From an uncultured Eggerthellaceae bacterium (lineage in GTDB: Bacteria; Actinomycetota; Coriobacteriia; Coriobacteriales; Eggerthellaceae): a DNA stretch of 10,449 bases. The stretch lies in the NCBI GenBank assembly GCA_934630485.1, contig CAKTWD010000053.1:1-10449 (forward strand), written 5' to 3'. Position 1 is the stretch's first letter. Each line of letters starts with the position of its first letter. Below the pieces are notes generated by a model. It made no database searches, was not told where the DNA came from, and saw only the letters and a program-made list of their open reading frames with translations. Below are positions 6,281 to 10,449 of this stretch, piece by piece. The position numbers were made by a program, and so were the translations under genes.

Positions 6281-7426
6281 ATGCGCATAGTGAACGGCAA
6301 TGTTTTCATCGATGGAGAATTCAGGCACTGCGATGTCGATGTCAAGGGCGATAGGTTCGCGTCCATCGGCGATTACGGTTCGCTTGGCCAGTGCTCTTCG
6401 TTCGATCCTGAAATCGTCGAGGCCGATGGTTGTTATGTCATCCCGGGTGTTATCGACCTGCATTTCCATGGTTGTATGGGAAGCGATATGTGCGACGGCA
6501 CCGTTGAGGCTGTTTCGGTTCTAGCCAAACACGAGGCTTCATGCGGCGTGACCGCGATATGTCCCGCTACCATGACCTATCCCGAAAGCATTCTTGGCCC
6601 GGTGATGGATGCCGCTTTTGCGTTTCAGCCTGCCGAAGACGAGGCTGCTTTGGTTGGCATCAACTTGGAGGGCCCGTTCATCTCGCCAAGCAAGGTGGGC
6701 GCCCAGAACCCCGAATATGTCCAGCCGTGCGATGCCGGCATGATCCGTCGCTTGCAGGAGCGCTCGGGTGGTTTGGTGAAGTTGGTCGACATCGCGCCCG
6801 AGGAAGCCGGGGCGCTTGATTTCGTGCGCGAGATGCACGATGAGGTGCGTGTATCGATTGCGCACACCTGCGCCGATTACGCGCAGACCGACGCCGCGTT
6901 CAAGCAGGGCGCGAAGCACGTCACGCATCTGTGCAACGCCATGGCGCCCCTGCATCATCGTAAGCCCGGCCCCATCGCCGCGGCGTTCGACAACGAAGAG
7001 GTCACCGTCGAACTCATCACCGACGGCAAGCATATCGACCCCGCTATGGTGCGCGTCCTGTTCGGCTTGTTCGGCGACAAGCGCATCATCATCATCAGCG
7101 ACTCCATGCGCGCCGCGGGTCTCGAAGACGGCGAGTACGATTTGGGCGGCCAAGTTGTCAGCGTTCACGACGGCCTTGCGTGGCTTACCGAAGATACCAT
7201 TGCGGGAAGCGTGACCGATGCATGCACGTGCATGTGCCGCTGCGCCAAAGATTTCGGCATTTCTTTGGAAAGCGCAGTCAGAGCGGCAACCGAGAACCCT
7301 GCTCGCGCCCTTGGCGTGTTCGATGAGCGGGGCTCTATCGCGCCCGGCAAGATCGCCGATGCCGTGATCCTCGATCGCGATCTTAACGTGGCGAACGTGG
7401 TGCTTCGCGGCAAGCTTCTGCGTTGA
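6281..7426 (+). CDS. nagA: N-acetylglucosamine-6-phosphate deacetylase
   Basis: This 381-residue amidohydrolase-superfamily enzyme cleaves GlcNAc-6-P to glucosamine-6-P and acetate in the cytoplasm. It has the N-terminal metal motif PGVIDLHFHG (55-64, His61 and His63), metal ligands Glu130 in LEGPF, His195 and His216 in THLCNAM, substrate-binding His251 in TDGKHIDP, and catalytic Asp274 in ISDSM; all are positioned almost as in E. coli NagA. Length is normal (E. coli 382). ATG 6281 has GAAGAAGG (6267-6274) 6 bases upstream. It probably shares the transcript of the preceding membrane-protein gene. It converges with nanE and completes the sialate pathway from NanA-NanK-NanE. An unusual C-x-C-x-C-x-C run occupies residues 315-321, just after AGS (308-310), where relatives usually have no cysteines. 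The next enzyme, NagB, is not in the window. A weak hairpin (AAGCGT 7426-7431 / ACGCTT 7446-7451) follows, before the strong shared terminator. Confidence 0.95.
   Translation: MRIVNGNVFIDGEFRHCDVDVKGDRFASIGDYGSLGQCSSFDPEIVEADGCYVIPGVIDLHFHGCMGSDMCDGTVEAVSVLAKHEASCGVTAICPATMTYPESILGPVMDAAFAFQPAEDEAALVGINLEGPFISPSKVGAQNPEYVQPCDAGMIRRLQERSGGLVKLVDIAPEEAGALDFVREMHDEVRVSIAHTCADYAQTDAAFKQGAKHVTHLCNAMAPLHHRKPGPIAAAFDNEEVTVELITDGKHIDPAMVRVLFGLFGDKRIIIISDSMRAAGLEDGEYDLGGQVVSVHDGLAWLTEDTIAGSVTDACTCMCRCAKDFGISLESAVRAATENPARALGVFDERGSIAPGKIADAVILDRDLNVANVVLRGKLLR
7221..7234. repeat. 14-bp perfect palindrome inside nagA
   Basis: CATGCACGTGCATG is self-complementary over all 14 bases. It lies within the codons for the alternating-cysteine run of NagA. 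It could be a protein-binding site inside the gene or a by-product of repeated TGC/ACG/ATG codons. Confidence 0.5.
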
Positions 7427-7532
7427 AGCGTGGCTAACTGCACCAACGCTTTATGAAATACCGACTGAGCGCTTTCGATGGCTTTCAGGTATGCTGAGAC
7501 GCCTTCTGGCAGCCGATGATCGTAGGAATTAG

Positions 7533-7558
7533 AAAAGGACCGCTAAGGCGGTCCTTTT
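7533..7558. terminator. Bidirectional intrinsic terminator between convergent nagA and nanE
   Basis: AAAAGGACCGC (7533-7543) pairs with GCGGTCCTTTT (7548-7558) around the loop TAAG: 11 pairs with a GC core flanked by A4 and T4. Read on either strand the stem ends in a T-run, so it can stop both the nagA transcript (+) and the nanE transcript (-). The rest of the 164-base gap holds only a weak hairpin just after the nagA stop, and I see no gene in it. Confidence 0.92.
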
Positions 7559-7590
7559 CCGTATTAGAGCGTTTGCCTTGTCAAAGCCTA

Positions 7591-8295
7591 TTATGCGATC
7601 GCGTTCACGAACCAACTGGTGATGGACGTGGGGTGCGTGATGGCGGTGCCGGCTACGACAGCCCAGGCACCTGCATCGATGGCGCTCTTTGCGTCGGCGG
7701 GAGTGTGAACGCGGCCTTCGCAGATAATGGGGAAGCCGGGGAACTCTTCGGCGGCTTGCTTCAGAAGAGCGATATCGGGGCCGTCGGCCATGCCGCAGTC
7801 GATTGCGGCACCCGGATGCGAGAGCGTGGTGGACGCGATGTCGCATCCACAGGCAACACTTCGGCGGATGTCCTCGATGCATGAGCAGTCGGCCATGACG
7901 AGCGTCTCGCACTCCTCGCGAAGCGCGGCAACGGTCTCTTCGAACGTGCGACCATCGGGGCGCGGGCGATCGGTGGCGTCGATGGCCACGATGTCTGCGC
8001 CGGCATGCACGCAAGCGATGGCGTGACGCAGGGTGGGGGTGATGTAAACACCCTCGTGACCCTCTTTCCATAGACCGATGACGGGAACCTCAACGCGACC
8101 CTTGATGGCTGCGATGTCGGAAAGGCCCTGGCAGCGAATGGCGCCGGCGCCTCCCAGTTCGCATGCGCGCGCCATCTGGGCCATGGTTTCGGGGTGACGC
8201 AGCGGCTCGCCCATGTAGGCCTGAACGCTGGCAATGAGCTTTCCCTTCAGCTGCTGAACGAGGGGAGACACGGTGTATTCAGAAGTGGATGCCAT
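7591..8295 (-). CDS. nanE: N-acetylmannosamine-6-phosphate 2-epimerase
   Basis: This 234-residue TIM-barrel enzyme converts ManNAc-6-P to GlcNAc-6-P, the substrate of NagA. Family signatures are GGAGAIRCQG (48-57), IGLWKEG (73-79) with the presumed catalytic Lys77, YITPT (84-88), AIDATDRPRP (104-113), ADCS (135-138), TTLSHPG (156-162) and CEGRVHTP (192-199) with the presumed catalytic Glu193, then GAWAVVAGTAIT (209-220). These match NanE of E. coli and clostridia closely. ATG at 8295 is chosen because GAAAGG (8303-8308, minus strand) is 7 bases upstream and the family homology begins just after it. The open frame upstream to 8514 only shadows nanK. It is the last gene of the nanA-nanK-nanE operon, separated from nanK by 91 bases that contain an intrinsic terminator, so its expression may be lower or depend on read-through. 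It ends at the bidirectional terminator 7533-7558. Confidence 0.94.
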   Translation of the reverse strand: MASTSEYTVSPLVQQLKGKLIASVQAYMGEPLRHPETMAQMARACELGGAGAIRCQGLSDIAAIKGRVEVPVIGLWKEGHEGVYITPTLRHAIACVHAGADIVAIDATDRPRPDGRTFEETVAALREECETLVMADCSCIEDIRRSVACGCDIASTTLSHPGAAIDCGMADGPDIALLKQAAEEFPGFPIICEGRVHTPADAKSAIDAGAWAVVAGTAITHPTSITSWFVNAIA

Positions 8296-8330
8296 GATCC
8301 TGCCTTTCGAAGGGTAGAAGGTAGCTGATG

Positions 8331-8368
8331 AAAAAGTCGACCCGGCATTGGATGATGCGGGGTCGACT
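8331..8368 (-). terminator. Intrinsic terminator between nanK and nanE
   Basis: Read on the minus strand, AGTCGACCC (8368-8360) pairs with GGGTCGACT (8343-8335), 9 pairs. The stem can continue inward with GCAT/ATGC after one mismatch, and a run of five T (8335-8331, the first also closing the stem) follows. The hairpin begins 18 bases after the nanK stop and the T-run ends 35 bases before the nanE start. Position and structure are those of a functional, possibly partial, terminator inside the operon. Confidence 0.82.
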
Positions 8369-8386
8369 GCATGTTGCGAGCTGTGC

Positions 8387-9397
8387 TTAGGCGTTCGCTT
8401 TGCCCAGGGTGGCTTGGCGGGCTTGATCGATGACCGCATCGCGTAAATGCTCGGCGGCGCCGATAAGCGGGGCGTTGCCCTCCAGCTTTCCTTGGATGAT
8501 GGGTGTGTCGGCAAGAGAAGTCATGATCTGAGCCTCGACGCCTTCATCCAGCCCCTCGCGCCAAGACGCATAGGCGCTGGTGACGGTGCCGGACAGGACG
8601 ACGCACGCGGGGTCGAAGAGGTTGCACCACGAGCCGATTGCCTGACCAAGGGCGAAGCCCGCATCGTGAAGAACCGTGCGTGCATGTTCTTCACCTGCTT
8701 CGGCACGGGCCGAAATGGTATCGCCCATGAGTGCCGGGTCAAGCTCATCACTGAAGCCTTTTCCTTGATAGATAGCGGAAAGACCCATGCCGGAAGTGAC
8801 GGTTTCGGCATGTGAGTCGCGTCCGCATACGCAAGGGATGCCAGCTGCTGCGGGGTGCAGGGTGTGACCGATGTGACCTGCTGCGCCATGGAAGCCGCGC
8901 AGAACGCGGCCGTTAACCACCAGTGCGCCGCCAAGGCCGGTTCCGACGCCAACCATCAGGCAGCTTTCGTAACCTTTCGCGATGCCCCAGCGAGCTTCGC
9001 CCAGAGCATGGGCGTGCACGTCGCCAAGCGCAGCAACGATGACACCGAACTCTTCCTCTAGACGAGCCTGGAGGGGCTGTCCTGTCCAGCCAGGCATGAT
9101 GTCGTTGGCATACAGGATGGAGCCGTCTTTGGGATTCACCACGCCCGCGGCGTCAACGCCCACACCGACGATCTCGTCGGCACCCCCAGCACGATCGATG
9201 AGGGTGCGTGCGGTTTCGACGACCGTTTGAAGAACGGCATCGCCCCCGCGACGCGGTTCGGTGGGGACGCTTTTCTTGAAGACGATCCGCGGATCGTCGT
9301 TTTCGGAGTATGCGACCAAGGCACCGGCGATCTTCGTGCCGCCGATGTCGAGCACCGCCACCAGTTCGGCGCCTTCGGGCTTGGTGAATTCGGTCAT
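8387..9397 (-). CDS. nanK: ROK-family sugar kinase, probable N-acetylmannosamine kinase
   Basis: This 336-residue ROK kinase is expected to phosphorylate ManNAc with ATP to ManNAc-6-P. It has the phosphate-binding loop DIGGTKIAG (17-25), catalytic Asp126 within LGDVHAHALGE (124-134), GTGLGG (152-157) and the ROK zinc region from GHIGH (174-178) to CVCGRDSHAE (189-198). Two positions depart from the ROK consensus. The usual GExGH has His175 for the sugar-contacting Glu, and the usual CxCGxxGCxE has His196 for the last Cys, so the metal ligands would be His178, Cys189, Cys191 and His196. ATG 9397 has AAGGA 6 bases upstream, within the 13-base gap after the nanA stop, so it is co-transcribed with nanA. 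Substrate is assigned from operon context between nanA and nanE; family alone would allow glucose, GlcNAc or other hexoses. Confidence 0.85.
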   Translation of the reverse strand: MTEFTKPEGAELVAVLDIGGTKIAGALVAYSENDDPRIVFKKSVPTEPRRGGDAVLQTVVETARTLIDRAGGADEIVGVGVDAAGVVNPKDGSILYANDIMPGWTGQPLQARLEEEFGVIVAALGDVHAHALGEARWGIAKGYESCLMVGVGTGLGGALVVNGRVLRGFHGAAGHIGHTLHPAAAGIPCVCGRDSHAETVTSGMGLSAIYQGKGFSDELDPALMGDTISARAEAGEEHARTVLHDAGFALGQAIGSWCNLFDPACVVLSGTVTSAYASWREGLDEGVEAQIMTSLADTPIIQGKLEGNAPLIGAAEHLRDAVIDQARQATLGKANA

Positions 9398-9410
9398 CAG
9401 GTTTCCTTAG

Positions 9411-10355
9411 TTACTTGCGGACAGGCGCGTCGGCGTCCATCAGGCCGTTTGCCTTAAGGACGGCAACGATGGCCTCGACGTCCTCGCCGAGCAGCGGCTG
9501 GACGGGCTCGCGCATCTGGTTGGTGTTGAAGACGCCCATCTGCCACAGAGCGGTCTTGAATGCGCCGACGCCTGCACCGAAGCCGACGGTTGCATGGACG
9601 TTGCGGGTGACGCCCATGAGCTTGGCAAGGTGGTTCTGGATCTCGCGAACGCGTTCCCAGTCGCCTGCCTGGTAAGCCTTCCACTGCTCAACGTAGCTGT
9701 AGGGATCGATATTGCCAAGGCCTGGGACGGAGCCGTCGGCGCCGGACATATATGCGCCGTCGACGACGACCTCATGACCGGTGAACACCTGCAGGGGATG
9801 GCCGGCTTCCTCGTTCTCGATGCAAAGCCAACGGAACTGAACGTCGTCGCCCGAAGAGTCCTTGACGCCCTGAAGGACGCCTTCCTTGCCAAGGCGAACC
9901 AGCATGGTGGGATCGAGCTTGGTGTGGACGCACACGGGAAGGTCGTATGCGAACAGGGGCAGGTCGGTGGCTGCGGCGATCTGGCGGAAGTGGCGTTCGG
10001 TCTCGCGCGGACCGCCCAGAGCGTAGAACGGGGCGGTTGCGACAAGGCCGTCAACGCCGAAGCCGGACGCGCGCTTTGCCTGGTCGATGACGCGCAGGGT
10101 TTCCATGTCGATGATGCCCGCAAGCACGGGGACGCGGCCGCCGACGATGGCGACAGCCTCCTGCAGCACGTGATAGCGCTGTGCGTCGGTCAGGAAGGCG
10201 ACCTCACCCGAGGAGCCCAGGAAGAACAGGCCGTCGACGCCTGCGTCGATCATGCGGTTGATCGAGCGCTCGAATGCCTCGAGGTCGAGCTGACGGTTGG
10301 CATCAAGCGGGATGACAACCGGGGGGATCACTCCATGAAATTGCGATTCGGTCAT
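9411..10355 (-). CDS. nanA: Probable N-acetylneuraminate lyase (DHDPS/NAL superfamily)
   Basis: This 314-residue TIM-barrel aldolase is expected to split Neu5Ac into ManNAc and pyruvate. It shows LGSSGE (46-51), TAPFY (107-111), catalytic Tyr137 in AYDLP and the Schiff-base Lys165 in GVKDSSGD (163-170), positions equal to E. coli NanA Tyr137 and Lys165. The substrate-end segment differs: TGHE (192-195) stands where E. coli has GYDE, followed by SGADGSVPGLGNID (204-217), a form seen in actinobacterial DHDPS-family relatives. The lyase call therefore rests partly on its place as first gene before nanK and nanE; another 2-keto-acid aldolase is the alternative, and DapA is unlikely in this context. 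ATG 10355 has AAAGGA (10364-10369, minus) 8 bases upstream. A leader of about 55 bases separates the ATG from a good promoter. Confidence 0.82.
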   Translation of the reverse strand: MTESQFHGVIPPVVIPLDANRQLDLEAFERSINRMIDAGVDGLFFLGSSGEVAFLTDAQRYHVLQEAVAIVGGRVPVLAGIIDMETLRVIDQAKRASGFGVDGLVATAPFYALGGPRETERHFRQIAAATDLPLFAYDLPVCVHTKLDPTMLVRLGKEGVLQGVKDSSGDDVQFRWLCIENEEAGHPLQVFTGHEVVVDGAYMSGADGSVPGLGNIDPYSYVEQWKAYQAGDWERVREIQNHLAKLMGVTRNVHATVGFGAGVGAFKTALWQMGVFNTNQMREPVQPLLGEDVEAIVAVLKANGLMDADAPVRK

Positions 10356-10389
10356 GAGAAAAGTCCTTTGTCTCGCTATTCGTTCAAGC

Positions 10390-10408
10390 CGCCGTGTGTA
10401 TCACGGCG
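10390..10408. promoter_or_regulatory. Palindrome in nanA leader, candidate operator or hairpin
   Basis: CGCCGTG (10390-10396) and CACGGCG (10402-10408) form a 7-bp dyad around TGTAT, lying between the expected transcription start and the nanA ribosome binding site. A repressor bound here would block transcription, and in RNA it makes a small leader hairpin. The GTGATACAC core is reminiscent of GntR-type operators, but no regulator gene is visible. Confidence 0.4.
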
Positions 10409-10418
10409 CGCTTTAGTG

Positions 10419-10448
10419 ATTATGTTGCGACGGGTTTCTTGGTGTCAA
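10419..10448 (-). promoter_or_regulatory. Promoter of the nanA-nanK-nanE operon
   Basis: On the minus strand a perfect -35 TTGACA (10448-10443) is followed after 18 bases by CATAAT (10424-10419), five of six matches to the -10 consensus. Transcription would begin near 10411-10413, about 57 bases before the nanA ATG. The site lies at the extreme right edge, so upstream elements cannot be seen. Confidence 0.8.
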
Positions 10449-10449
10449 T

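Noticed and set aside
7485..7558. Possible small RNA from TATGCT (7490-7495) to the shared terminator
   Set aside because: There is no acceptable -35 box and no conserved or structured body other than the terminator.
8304..8340. Possible nanE promoter (TCGACT ... TACCCT, minus strand)
   Set aside because: The boxes match weakly and transcription would start inside the ribosome binding site.
8296..8514. Upstream extension of nanE into nanK
   Set aside because: It would read through the intergenic terminator and shadow nanK; the ribosome site and homology support ATG 8295.

Overview
The window looks like a chromosome segment of a fairly GC-rich Gram-positive actinobacterium. Protein character, a zinc-finger-type adenylate kinase, Shine-Dalgarno-led genes mixed with one nearly leaderless gene, and an actinobacterial-style sialate lyase and kinase suggest Coriobacteriia (Eggerthellaceae-like). 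This placement is inference from sequence style, not a database match. No phage, insertion sequence, CRISPR array, rRNA or tRNA was seen. Gene density is high: the longest non-coding gaps are about 160 bases.

Left part (1-4016), all on the + strand: the C-terminal third of an MFS transporter, a 708-residue ABC-F ATPase with a long C-terminal extension, trmL (tRNA wobble 2'-O-methyltransferase) starting 2 bases after it, then adk (adenylate kinase) behind its own probable promoter. After adk come several consecutive small inverted repeats and a strong intrinsic terminator (3983-4016).

Middle (4056-7426), + strand: a perfect TATAAT lies only 9 bases before the ATG of a 725-residue polytopic membrane protein. 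Its sequence resembles GT-C/family-39-like glycosyltransferases. nagA (GlcNAc-6-phosphate deacetylase) follows after 32 bases.

Right part (7533-10449), - strand: a sialic-acid catabolic operon read leftwards as nanA (N-acetylneuraminate lyase), nanK (ROK-family ManNAc kinase) and nanE (ManNAc-6-P epimerase). A TTGACA/CATAAT promoter and a leader palindrome precede nanA at the right edge. A good intrinsic terminator sits between nanK and nanE. nanE and nagA converge on a shared bidirectional terminator. The four enzymes together would turn Neu5Ac into pyruvate, acetate and glucosamine-6-phosphate. No nagB, transporter, sialidase or regulator is visible; they may lie beyond the right edge.

Most of the window is recognisable metabolism and housekeeping. 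I found no clear wholly new system. The most interesting points are the terminator inside the nan operon, non-canonical residues in NanK and NanA, the near-leaderless membrane-protein gene, and a short four-cysteine LID in Adk.
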